Assembly (NCBI GenBank): GCA_013396995.1
Contig: VWZP01001440.1
Span: 5,047,151-5,111,150, forward strand
Length of the DNA stretch: 64,000 nucleotides
Source of the DNA: Dicaeum eximium
Taxonomy: Eukaryota > Chordata > Aves > Passeriformes > Dicaeidae
Direction: 5' to 3'
Below, piece by piece: positions 37,085 through 47,971 of this stretch; the stretch's first letter is position 1, and the number at the start of each line of letters is the position of its first letter. The notes under the pieces were generated by a model. It was not told where the DNA came from. It did no database searches and worked only from the letters and a program-made list of their open reading frames with translations. A program made the position numbers and the translations under genes.

Positions 37085-38105
37085 AAATGGAATGGATATT
37101 TACCAAGACTAGATAATATCAAACTAATTCAATAGGTTTCTTTGATAGAGTAATTAATTAGCTAGATAAAGAAGGGAAATGTGGCTGTCTGGACTTAAAT
37201 AAAATCACTGACGAGGAGCTGTGTGTAAGTTTGTATCTCCTGCATGGAGAAGTCTGAGATTTATAGAGGAACTGCAAGGCATACGTGGTGTCAGAGGATG
37301 AAAAGCTGAACTGTATTGAAAGGGAATTATTCAGAGCTCCTAAACTGTAAGTCTTAAGACTGATTGTTATTATTTTCATCAGTGACCTATTTGGAAAACA
37401 GAGGTGTCTGATCATAAAAATACATTGAAGTCACCAAGTTAGGAGGTATCATCAGTGTAGAGAAAGTTCAGAATATCATACAGCAAGAGCTGAATATCCT
37501 TGAAGAGCAAGTAGTAAGGGAAGGTAGCAGAAAAGAAAACTCTGCAGGAAACCTCCAACGACACGGAAAGATTTCATGTTTCAGTGCAGTATGGGCATGG
37601 AAAAGGCAATTGAACTCTAAAATACTCCCTTCTAGGAAAGGAAGGGAAGTATGAACATCCTTGAATAATATTTTGTTTGGAATAAGATGCATTATTCTGA
37701 TTGTGTTAAGGAAAGCTGGATTCTTAATGAAATGGGTACAGCAGAGGGCTGCTAAGAGGACACTGGAGGACCTTTCATGAAAAGACAGCATGCATAAGGG
37801 GCTTGTTTAGCCCAGCAGCTGAAGAGTGAGATGTGGGTTGATTACTTTCTGTAAATACCTCAGGTAGGGGGAATATTAAGGGTAGGGTGTCTGTGTGTAT
37901 GAGCATGTGGGTATAAATTCGCCATGAATAATTCAGACTATCAATTAGGTGTTCTTTTTCCACCTGCACAGTGAGGGTATAAAAATTATAGGGATAAAAC
38001 CATACCTAGTTTTTCATGAAGCTCAAAAAATGTATTAAATGGACCATGTGATCCAGTTGCCTACCTGGGGACTGGATTTGATAATCCAGAAAGTTCTGCC
38101 CATCC
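37085..38105 (+). mobile_element. Old CR1 LINE copy with decayed ORF2-derived sequence
   Basis: The order of landmarks follows the 3' half of an ancient CR1: TTCTTTGATAGAGTAATTAA, CATCAGTGACCTATTTGG, CACCAAGTTAGGAGGTATCA, GGGCTGCTAAGAGGACACTG, GGGGCTTGTTTAGCC and GGGTATAAATTCGCCATGAA, then GACTGGATTTGATAATCCAG near the 3' end. Frames are broken throughout and no reverse-transcriptase ORF remains. It resembles the turtle/crocodile-like CR1 lineages more than the young bird families. Confidence 0.7.
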
Positions 38106-40464
38106 TGTGTCTTACTGGTTTCTATTACAGTGAGCCACCACCTCCATCTTACAATGTTATTAGATATTACAGTACCTATAATCCCTTCAGTCCTAAGAAA
38201 CCTTTCTCTCCTTCTGAATGAAATTTCAAATAGAACAACCTAACTGTGGATTACAAAGCCATATGTGTTTTCTTTCTTATTCAAGAAATATGTTGTGGTG
38301 ATTATCGTAAACAAAGACAAATTTCATTAGGGACTAAGAATTCTTTTAATATAAATTATAGTGTTTATGGCATAACTGTACTTACAAATAATGAATTTTT
38401 TTTTATTTATTGTAATTGTTCAAATGGCTCCTAATGAAATTTTGGCCTCATGAAGTGATCAGCTTGGAATGACTTTCCCTTCTATGAAAATATTTAAATA
38501 AAAACAAAGTCTGCCAATGTGTTCAATTACAGTCATGCTGGGAACTAAAGGGATTATGTGTACTAGGAGTATATTCATGTGGCTTTTCAGATCTGCTTCT
38601 ACCAGAAAGGGAATAAAGTAAGCAGAAAAGCCCCAAAGAGATCCCATCACTGTTGGAATGGCCTGGGACATGATCATCAGAAAAGCTCACTCGTGTTATT
38701 TCCATAAGCCCATAATGCTTATGGCCCTGTAAATAAAAATACATTAACAACACGTTGCTTTTCAAACTAATTGAGATGCAGTGTGAAGATTACTTTTCAG
38801 AAATAGGATGTTCTTTATGCGGGAGCTCATACTGGGCCCTGCTGCAACAAGAGCCATTGGGATAATGCTGTGTTTTGTTCTAACAGCTGCATTTATTGCC
38901 AGTGAGAGACTTTCGGTGACATTACGAGGTTGCTTCAGTCTTGCAAAGCCCTTGAGAGTTAAATACTACTGTTCCAGGAAAGCAACTTGTGGGCCCAGCA
39001 CAGGACCTTGAGACTAAATCAGCAGAGGAGGTTTTTAAAAAAAGAGAAGCAAGGAAATAACTGCATATTCTGCTGATGATTTTTATGACCTTGCTCACAC
39101 TTCTGCTGATGCTGTGTTAGCAAGAACAGTTCATTCCAGTGAGTACAATCCTTGCTCTTGCGATGATGGACACAGGTTTCTCTAAAACCACTAAAATCAA
39201 ATGCAATTTTTTAGAGTGCAAAATTGTTAGAAAGTCATGGGCTTTTAGCTAGTGCCATGATTTCAGGAGCCTGATTCAGAGTGTAAAGGCCTCGGGATGC
39301 AGCTGGGCTGCACTCCACGTGAATTCACTAATTCCATATACCTGTTTTTTCAAGGGAATTGATATTACTATCCAAGAAACAGGAAGCATATTAATGGTTG
39401 TTAGTCTGGTTTTTAGCTAAAGCCCCAGCTTGAATAATACCTCCAGCCTCAAGCACCAAACTTTAAGAAAGGTATAAGGAAAATAAATGGTACAGAGAAA
39501 GCAGCAACAGAATGAGAAACGTGTAGTAAACAGAAGGGGGATTTTTTTTTGTCTTTTGGGTTAAAAAAATATATGAAGGCTTTGGGTTTAATTAGTCTAA
39601 ATCAGAGAAAGCTTTTATTTTCCCCATAAAAACAGTTACAAAGTGGGTCAGTAATCAGATATATTCCACAGTTCAATTTGCTTCAAAAAACTCTAGAGTT
39701 GAATTTTCCTTCCAGAATCTTACTTTTGTGTTGCTCCTGTGACTCCATTGCTGATGAACACAACTACTGCCAGCTCCTCAAGCTGGATATTTTTCCTTGG
39801 GGAAACCTGATTTAAAAGTCATGTTTAAATCCAGTGGAAGGAGCCTAAGGGTTTGTCTTCCCTACCTTAAGTCATCCAAAGCCGAGGTGTATAAATGCAG
39901 CTGGACATGTCTGCTCCCTGCAGTGACTGAGGAGAAACAGCAACAAAGAGCTTCTTCACAGAGGGCAATTTCCAGATCACTGAACACTGGTGAGGTGAAT
40001 CCTGTCCTAACTCATCTCTGAGCTGTTGGGCTCTGCTTTCAGCTGGCTGATGACACACTGGGCACGTGCATGGCTCCTCTATTTTGCCCATGTAGAGGCA
40101 CCTCGTTGGCATTTCTGAGGGGTTTGGCACTGTGGGCACCCCTTTGTCACCCGTCCTTCCCATCCCACTCTCTATTCAACCTCTGACCCTGTCCACACTC
40201 TTTGTCTCCTCATCTCTTCTCCTCATTCCTCTGCTTTGGCCTCCCTTTGCACTGACTGGATTTACTTGTTATGAATCTGTTTTATCTCTGGCTGCAGCTT
40301 TCACTAATGCATTCACTGCACGCTGCCCCTCTGGCAATGTTTTACTGCTTCTGTGTCTTAGGGGAGTCAATGGGACAAGAAAAAGACACAATTTAAAGTG
40401 TAACTGGCTTGTTAGCCATGCAAATTCTTGAATAACAGATATGATTTAAGCTCACCATGAGAGC

Positions 40465-40690
40465 TAGGAGAGTTGGAGCTGTAACCTCACTTCTGACTCA
40501 CTTCTGCCACTACCTCCCTCAAGTGACCTTGTGTGATTTATTTAACCTCTTGGGGCCAGGTTCACCTGAAAAAAGAATAATGTGTTTTTCCCCCCTAGGA
40601 ATCTTAACTACTAGATGTATATACAATACCTGAAATCCTGTTTATGTAAATGCAAAATGCTTATCTTTTTTCTCTAAAACATTTACAGAA
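40465..40690 (+). mobile_element. MIR/CORE-type SINE remnant
   Basis: GACTCACTTCTGCCACTACC, then GTGACCTTGTGTGATTTATT and TAACCTCTTGGGGCC match the tRNA-derived and core parts of MIR-type SINEs (CTCTGCCACTTACT, GTGACCTTGGGCAAGT, TAACCTCTCTG). The 3' portion is too decayed to bound. Confidence 0.55.
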
Positions 40691-42357
40691 GGTTAAGAGA
40701 ATTTTAGGATTGAAAGATAAACAGTTCAGAAGAACTAGAAAAATTAAAATTACAGATGTATGCACTTATCACAAACCTTTAGACAGCCTCTAATTAAGTA
40801 ATCACTAGTTCTCTGCATTATAGTAGATGCTATCATGAGCTGTTAAACTGTGTAGCAGCTTGTAATACTGTGCACTCTGTTTATACAGGATAAGGACTCT
40901 CTGGAAATAATTCCACTTTATCATCTTCTGAATGTGTGCTTTACTTGTGCATAGTCAGTCAGGATTGAGATGTTCCCATGCTCCACTCTACAAAAGCCTG
41001 ACTGGGAACAGTTTTCTCCTGACAGGCCAAGATGCTGACTTGCAGATGCCAGGCTGTGTCTTCAAACAGGCAGATGTTCCATCCCTTGGGAGGCTTTAGC
41101 AGGAGCTGTTTGTGGTGCACATCCTTGGCAGCTCCTGCCAACAGCCAGCTTTCACTGAGAGAAGGATCCTCAGGAGAGGCTCTCCAGGACATCACTTTTA
41201 CTCGAGCTTTTATGTTCAGAGAAAAACTGCCTCACCAAGCAGGTGACCTCTTCTGCTGTGGCCCCTCTGCTCACCTGCTCCTTCCTCTCCCACATCTCCA
41301 TGTCAGCCCCATCTTCTCACCCCCCTCTTCACCACTCTCCTGTCTCAAGTCTGCTCTAAAAACAATTTTCTTCTTTTTGCCAGTTTTCCCCCCTGTTACT
41401 CAGCCCCAGAGCCACAATTAATCTTGTACCCCTTGCTGTGGTCTTGCTTGACTCAGAGAGCTCGAGCCCTTGCCTTGGCTGAGCTTTGCTTGAAGCACAG
41501 AGAAGAAAGCTTGGAGGCTGAAAGGGTGCAATTAATCTCCAGCAATAGCCATTTACTCCTCGTTCTAAGATCCAAGAGATCATTTTTCCTCACCTGGATC
41601 CCTGGAATAGCGAGTGAGGTGATGCCCCTCTGATAGCCAGTGTTGCCGCAGGTATCCACTTAAAATTGCTAGGAGAAGGAAGAGTTGAGGTTGGAGAGCA
41701 TTGATTTCCTCCAGCACCATCTTCCTGATCCCCTTGCTCCTGAGTAGAGCTCAGCAGAGCCTGAGAGTCCAGAGTGTGAGGTGTGTTACCTCTATCCCAA
41801 CACTGCTGCACTAGAGGCACTTGGATAGTGAAGTAGTAGATTAAAAGGCGTTAGCGAGGAAATAAGCTGCTTTCATTTCAGACTTGAGCCAACAGACTAA
41901 AACGGTGTGATTTGGTATGAAAACAGGGAAGTTGAAGAGTGGTACAGGAAGAAAATTATCCTTGTATCAGTAAAGAGGGTAGTTTTAAAATAAAAACCTC
42001 AGTCTAGGGTTACTAATGAGTTTTGCAAACTTTCACTTTTGTATAGTCATTTATTGTTGAAACATGCCCAGATTTGGTGGGAAATGGGTGAAATTAGCCT
42101 AGCATCTGGTCTCATCTCAGTGCACTTTTGCTGGTGGCTATTCTGTCCCTGTCACACACGTGCCAGCAGCCACGCTCGCTGCTCCAGCAGAGAACCCCAA
42201 ACACACCTGGTTATCCACAGCGCCAGGCATATGCCGAGGGCTGTGCGATCCATTAAACCTGGGGGACACCAGCCAGCTGCTGTCAGAAGTTATTACATGG
42301 GAGAGCCCAAAGAGCACAGCTCCTGAAGCTCGGCTGTGCTGCCGAGAGAGTGAATTA

Positions 42358-42682
42358 TCTGGGGAAGGGGAGGCTCGGGGCTGACCTTACCGCTCCTACA
42401 ACTCCCGGGGAGGAGGCTGGAGACAGCTGGGGCCCGGCTCTTCTCCCAGGACAAGAGTCGTAAGATGCACCAGGGGAGGTTCAGATTGGTCATTAGGAAG
42501 CACTTCTCCACAGAATGGGTGATTTGACATCGGACTGGGCTGCCCAGGGATGTGGTGGAGTCACCATCCTTGGAGGTGTTTAGGTAAAGTGTGGCTGGTC
42601 TGGTTGACATCGTAGTGTTGGGTCATAGGTTGGTCCCGATGATCCCGGAGATACTTTCCAACCTGGCAGATTCTATAAATTC
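42358..42682 (+). mobile_element. CR1 LINE 3' fragment immediately upstream of the SEC22A CpG island
   Basis: Well-preserved CR1 3' end. It contains GGGGAAGGGGAGGCTCGGGG, GCTCTTCTCCCAGGACAAGA, TGCACCAGGGGAGGTTCAGA, TGGGCTGCCCAGGGATGTGG, GGAGTCACCATCCTTGGAGG and a terminal TTTCCAACCTGGCAGATTCTA. It looks younger than the intronic copies. Its 3' end stops within about 20 bp of the CpG-rich block. Confidence 0.88.
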
Positions 42683-42941
42683 AGCCTCAGACAAGGCTGT
42701 GCGAGCCAGCGCTGCCGGTGGCCCGGCTGCGGTGAGACACACCCACGTCCCGGAGCCCGGCCCGGGAGTCTGGCCGTCACACCCCAGCCACGCAAGGGGG
42801 GCGTCCCCTTCGTTCGCAGCGGTCCCGGGCCCACCCCGCAGCCCCCGGGGCTGTCAGCCCAAGCTCCGCGGGCTGACAGCGGGGCTGGCCGGAGCCCTTG
42901 AGCGCGGCCGCACCGGGAGCGCCCGGAGCGCCCTGAGGGCG

Positions 42942-42953
42942 GCCCCGCCCCGC
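42942..42953 (+). promoter_or_regulatory. SEC22A: GC-box (SP/KLF-type site)
   Basis: Tandem GCCCCGCCCCGC inside the CpG island. Matches to this motif are common in any GC-rich DNA, so only its position, about 65 bp upstream of the ZNF143-like motif, gives it weight. Confidence 0.45.
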
Positions 42954-42959
42954 AGCGGC

Positions 42960-43053
42960 GCGGGTCCAACGCGCGAGGGCGCTGCGGCGCGCGCGGACGT
43001 GTCCGCTCCCACAATGCCCGGCGGGACCCGCGCGCCGCCGCCCCGCTGCCCAG
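42960..43053 (+). other. SEC22A: Candidate SEC22A non-coding exon 1 (3' end supported, 5' end arbitrary)
   Basis: The CpG island ends in CCCAG|GTACGG, a good donor with its cut after 43,053, which fits splicing to the acceptor at 47,767/47,768. The 5' boundary given is a placeholder because the start site cannot be read from sequence. A second, stronger donor (CCAC|GTAAGT, cut after 43,241) could define an alternative first exon. Confidence 0.5.
43007..43019 (+). promoter_or_regulatory. SEC22A: ZNF143/THAP11-like promoter motif
   Basis: TCCCACAATGCCC resembles the TCCCAGAATGCC core of the vertebrate SBS element bound by ZNF143 and THAP11/HCFC1, usually found close to CpG-island start sites. 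One core position differs and the 5' ACTACA part is absent. It also contains the ATG that would start a uORF if transcription begins upstream. Confidence 0.45.
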
Positions 43054-46000
43054 GTACGGCTCGCGCCTCCCGCGCGGGGCNAGCAGGAGCTCGCTGTGTG
43101 TAGGGGTCTCCGCCGCTCAGCAGGCTCTGCTGGAGGTTGTGTGAAGTTTTGTGACCTGGAGCGGTGCGGATCCGCCTAAGTCAGTGACCACTGAGTCAGC
43201 GCCTCTGCTGCGGCTGCAGATGGTCGTGTCGGAGCTGCCACGTAAGTAGGTGGTAGGTGAAAGGGTCAAACTCCCAAATTTTGAGATGCAGCTTGTTCCG
43301 CTCCCTTAGTTTTTTAGGATTGTTTGGACGTTAGGAGGAATTTCTTCAGAAGGGGTGATCATATATTGGATTGGGATCCCAGGGAGCTGATGGAGCTGTG
43401 CCTGGAGCCACCTGTTCCGGAAAGAAGGGATGTGGGACTTGGTGGTGGCAGGTGTCGTGCTGCTGTCCAGTCACAGGTTGGACTCGAAGGTCTCAGAGGT
43501 CTTTTCCAACCTCATTGATTCTGTGAATCTTAATTCTGCTTTTGAGGTCTCTCTCCCCCTGGATTTATGAAAGGATTATATTGGCTGGTGATTTAGGATT
43601 ATTATTCCCTTGTCTCATCATACCCGGTGATGTCAAAGTGGCTTTATTTGTTGTGTGCTTCTGTAGTGCTACAGTTTGTCACACGAATTTCTGAAGTATG
43701 ATGTAGAGTGAAAAAATTAAGGCTCCTTCCTGTGTCGTGCAGCTGTCACAACCCTCAGAAGTGGGGACAATAAATTGTCCAACAGTATTAGGTACACGTT
43801 TGAAGTAAGCACAGAAATTTTAGCTTTAGTCTGTGTCAGTCAAGAGTGCAGCTTGCACATTCTTCCCAATTTTATATTTTATGGAAAGTTTTTATGAGAG
43901 GTAGACATCCCAGCAAGAAATGCTGTGATTAAGTTGGCTGAAGGCTGTCAGGTGTCGAAGGTAGGCTTTCTGTTACACTAGATCTGCTCAGAATTTTGAG
44001 AAAGACAGATTTTATTAAGGTGAAGTATCCTGAGCAAATCATAGTCGCAAATCACTTTCAAACACGTGTTAAAAGTGTTACAAGACTATATCAGATAAGT
44101 TTAAAACAATTACCTGTCAGATCACAAGTTAGATGGTGATTTTGTTACAAAAGGCTGGAATGTTCCAGTGTCTGTCTTCAGTGTTTCTAGGATTTTTCTA
44201 GATGCCACTTCAGGATCAAGTCCTGAAGCAGCATAACACAGAAATAAACAACATGATAATTGAATATGTCTTCAAGAAAAAAAAGTACAATGAAACAGGC
44301 TCTGGTTTCCATCACCTGAGGTTTCTTGTTCATGAGAGGAAGTGAAACCAGGCACACATGCTAATTCCTAGTTGTGAAACAGTGGTTACTGACATGTGCA
44401 TGAGGAATTGGGACAGCTCTTGGGAAGTGCAGTGACAGGGTGGAGAATAGCCCTGCTGACACACCTGTGTGGGGCCAGCTTTCTCCATGCTCCTCTTTTC
44501 CATGAGTTCTCCCAGTCCTCATTTGTGGGGAGGGCTGTGAAGGGGAAATCACTAACAGGGAAGCAAGAATGGTGCAAGCATGGAGTGATGCTTCTGTGAT
44601 GTACTCTCCCTTTTGGTGTTTGTGTCGGGGTCACAGTCCCGTTGAGCACAGGGTTGTGACTTGGTTTTAATACCCATGGGAGTTTTTCTGTGAACTTTTC
44701 CAGTTGCTTCTTTAATTCTCATAACGTTGTAGCATGGACAGCAGCCTGTGGCAAGGGGTTCCACTGGCTGGTGACATGTTTTTGATGATCTGTGATACGT
44801 GTGAGCCAAACACCTGCTGGTTGGATTTGGCGTTCCACAGTTCTGTCATGGAATGAGACAGTGAACCCAATCTGTTAATTTCTTTGCACCTGTAAGAGAT
44901 TTATAGACCATTTGTAGAGGAAGTGCAGTCTTTTCTCATCTTCAGGTGGTTGAGTGATAAAGAATTTTTGGAGGAAAACATAAAGTTTGTAACGATTTGG
45001 TGAATTACTTCATGCAGCTTTGAATAGATGTTTCAAAAAGACATTAGAGGTAGCTCTGAAAGTACTACTTTATCTTTCTTCAATCTCTAACTATATAAGT
45101 GCATATGAGATTTACAACTTGGCTCCTTGTGTAAAGCTGTAATGTTTTGAGAGCTGGGTAAAGTAGATTTAGTAAACTTTTTTCCTTTGTTAATACATTT
45201 TCAGGTAAGGCTGAATGTTCTGTTACAGTATGTGTATTATACATCTCTTGACATATGTATGATCTTCCAGCCAAAGTAATTTTCTTTTATTAGCTTTGGT
45301 TTTCAGATAGCTTTTTGATTCTGCTGGTAGGAGGCTGACAAAAAAGTTTCTTATTTTCACTGGGTGGGTTTTTAAGATGATGGTAACGAAACCTAACTGG
45401 TGTTAAGAGCTTCAGCTCAACACAATTTCTGCCTTGCGTGGTTTTGTAGTATATTAAGAGAATTGGCAGGTTTCAATAGAGGCTTGTCTTCTGTTATAGA
45501 GCCTGTATTTCTCTGAGTATAAGTAGGAGTCTTGAAGAAAGTTTTGTTCCAGATTAATGCAAATATTTAATTACATACAGAATAGACATAAAAGTTGAAA
45601 GAATACCTCTAAAGATTTATCATTTGTTTTGTCTGTTGTCTGTGCATACATGCTGTTATTAGTGGTATTTATGTTTTTTGTCTTCAGTTGTGGAGTAAAG
45701 CAACTATGATGTGATTGAACATTGAAAATCTTAATGCTTTGGAAATAGAGCTGTGGTTGTGCTGTGTTTTGTTCCTGAGGTGTTCTGAGCAGAGGAGATC
45801 ATGGATTAATCAAACATAGTGGATGAGGGGAATGATGGGGTTCAGAGTCAAAGTTCAGAGTTGTGTAAACCTGAGTTACTCCTGTGCTGTGCAGATGGAT
45901 AACATGTTTTTCCATTTTAAATGCCTCAGGTGATGGGACTTCCTGAACTTCACTTACAGAATACAGAAATGTTTTAATATCTCTATTATCTGAGTTTTCT

Positions 46001-47767
46001 TTGATTATCTTTGGAGTACCCTCCCTTGGGCTATGTTCAGGCCTTTCCAATATGTAGTGCCTCACAAAAAGAGCTGAAGTGTGTTGTTACCCAGTAAATA
46101 TATTTATTAACTTTTTCTGTTTGTTCTTACCTCATCAGATAGCTCAACATGAACTTTAACCATCAAGATCATTTAAAAAGTGAACAGAATAATACATTTT
46201 CTTCTGAGAGCTGGCTGCAGGATTCTGGGTTTCTCCTGCAGTACAGTCCTATTCACTGCCTTTTCCTGGAACAGGACATGGAGCTACGTTCCTTTCTTCG
46301 TGTTAGGTGCTAAGTAAGTTATTTGTTTCATCAGGGGAAATGCAGATCCATGAAATTACATTTTGTGCAAGGAAGTTAATGAAGGGGTATTTAAAGTTTG
46401 CTATGGCATCATTGCTCTTTTGTTTATATTGATACAGCTCCCAAAAGTCCCTGTCAGGATTGAGTTCTGAGAGGTAGAGATGGTTATTGTCAGAGAACCA
46501 TTACAGTTTAAAGCTCCTCTGCAGTTTTGTCATGCTCTTGAGCTGCTGCCTTGGTTATATGGTTAGCAGCATAGTTAAGAAAATGAGTCCATGTGCATTC
46601 CATGTGAATTATCCTTCTGGGAACACGTGCATGAACTCAGAGATAGGTAAAAGTTTCTAGAACTGTGGGTTTAGTTTCTTGAATGCTTCATGCCAGCAAG
46701 CTGATGTAGAGGAAGTCCTGGAGTTGGGTTTTTTTCTGGTTTTGTGTCCAGCTGATGGAAGCACTTTGTTCAGGAAGGAATTCTCTAGTGAAGTGCTGAA
46801 ATAACAAGGGCACCTGATAAAAGCCCCAAGGTGTTCAGCAGACTGTAGTCAACAGTGGCTTCCACTGCTGTTACAGCTTTGGGGAGAGTCTGATGTGCTG
46901 TACAAGTAAAATATGAGGGTATTAATTTGGAATTTATTCAGCTAACGTGATGGATCTCAAAGGAGGTTGACGTTTGACTGCTGCTAAAGCTGAGTTTACT
47001 CAACTGAAAATGACAACACATTTTTAATGCTTACATTATGGATATATAATCTTTGGGGAGTGGGAAATAGAGAAGATGAGAGTTTGGGTAAAAAATAGCC
47101 ATTTCCTCTCTTTTGTGAAGAGGTAATATCTTTTTGGGGGAAATTTGGATTTCTGACTTGTGAGAATGCAGTCATTCAGCTGCTGAGGCTTGTAAAGCAC
47201 CCTTAACGTCATAGTTTGAAAGGTGCTGTAAACATGTCAGTATCACACACAAAAGCATATTTCAGCTGTATCCAGAAATCTGTTTCCTCTTGCAGTTTGT
47301 GACTGTATGGAACTTGAGTATCATCGTCTGAGGGAGGCAAAAATATTTTTTCATAGTGTCTGAAGTGATAGGTGTAGTATATGGTAGGAGTCTGCAGAGC
47401 AGTGTTAAGAACTGAGGAAGTGTTTGCTTTTGGCTTCATATAAATTCTAGCAGTTCGCCCACTTGTAGGAGAACAAATTTGTGTACTGATGCTTAGCAGA
47501 TAAGTAATTCCTTTAATACTTGTCTTGCTAAACTTTTGAATGTTTTGATTTAATGTAAGGTTTGAAGAACTGGTTTGTGGCTCTTGTAGATTGGTAGGTC
47601 CTGTTCAGTTAAGACTCTAGTCTGAGTTATAGTTGAAAATCCTAACTGTGCCCCAGTTGAGGCCTGAACCCACTGTACAGCTTGAGAAGTTTGATTCCTC
47701 ACAGTTGACTCTGTTGTTTCTGATTTTACCTTAATTCTGATTCCTCCTGATCTGTGTTTTGTTGCAG
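43054..47767 (+). other. SEC22A: SEC22A 5' UTR intron (inferred)
   Basis: About 4.7 kb between the promoter donor and the first coding exon; the acceptor is TTTTGTTGCAG. It contains a CR1 fragment near 43,312-43,535 and otherwise AT-rich sequence in which I see no repeat or exon with confidence. An additional non-coding exon cannot be excluded. Confidence 0.6.
43312..43535 (+). mobile_element. CR1 LINE 3' fragment downstream of the CpG island
   Basis: GGACGTTAGGAGGAATTTCT, TTGGGATCCCAGGGAGCTGA, CAGGTTGGACTCGAAGGTCT and TTTTCCAACCTCATTGATTC, ending TGTGAATCT, follow the CR1 3' UTR order in sense orientation. It is a 5'-truncated copy, as is usual for CR1. Confidence 0.88.
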
Positions 47768-47971
47768 GCTGTCGTTAACTCAGTTGGCAATGTCTATGAT
47801 TTTATCTGCCTCTGTGGTCCGTGTGAGGGATGGACTCCCACTTTCTGCATCTACTGATTATGACCAAAGCACGGGAGTGCAAGAATGTAGAAAATATTTT
47901 AAGATGCTATCAAAAAAACTTTCTCAGCTTCCTGATAGATGTACTCTGAAAACTGGACAGTATAATATAAA
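47768..47971 (+). CDS. SEC22A: SEC22A first coding exon (22 nt of 5' UTR, then ATG at 47,790)
   Basis: Acceptor TTTGTTGCAG, then 22 untranslated bases including an in-frame TAA at 47,776-47,778 that could close upstream ORFs. From the ATG it encodes the first 60 residues of the longin domain plus two bases of Asn61. Key stretch: STDYDQSTGVQECRKYFKML. Donor GTAAGG at 47,972. Confidence 0.96.

Larger units (their letters stand above)
29641..42690. other. PDIA5-SEC22A intergenic region
   Basis: About 13 kb with no gene I can support. It contains two MIR/CORE-like SINE remnants (about 36,215-36,480 and 40,465-40,690), an old CR1 copy (about 37,085-38,105), a CR1 3' end next to the SEC22A CpG island (about 42,358-42,682) and a small GC-rich patch near 30,690-30,725. 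A possible conserved non-coding segment lies near 34,320-34,720. Open frames here are short, unspliced and without recognisable domains. Confidence 0.75.
42690..43080 (+). promoter_or_regulatory. SEC22A: SEC22A CpG-island promoter
   Basis: A sharp block of very high GC and dense CpG in an otherwise AT-rich region. It includes a GC-box (GCCCCGCCCCGC, 42,942-42,953), alternating GCGCGCG and a ZNF143/THAP11-like motif (43,007-43,019). No clear TATA box is visible. It lies 4.7 kb upstream of the first SEC22A coding exon and ends in consensus splice donors, as expected for a housekeeping promoter with a non-coding first exon. A single N sits at 43,081. Confidence 0.85.

Noticed and set aside
38039..38221. 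Proline/tyrosine-rich 60-residue frame after a TTTCTATTACAG acceptor-like site
   Set aside because: The acceptor-like site falls at the decayed end of the old CR1, the frame has no domain, and no donor with matching phase is evident.
42591..43103. 170-residue open frame across the CpG island on + and a 113-residue one on -
   Set aside because: High GC removes stop codons. The frame starts in a CR1 fragment, runs over the promoter and an N, and has low-complexity Ala/Arg/Pro content.
44730..44940. Moderately GC-rich stretch resembling a repeat or exon (CAAGGGGTTCCACTGGCTGG)
   Set aside because: Looks vaguely CR1-like but lacks ordered landmarks; no reading frame with splice sites. Left unassigned.
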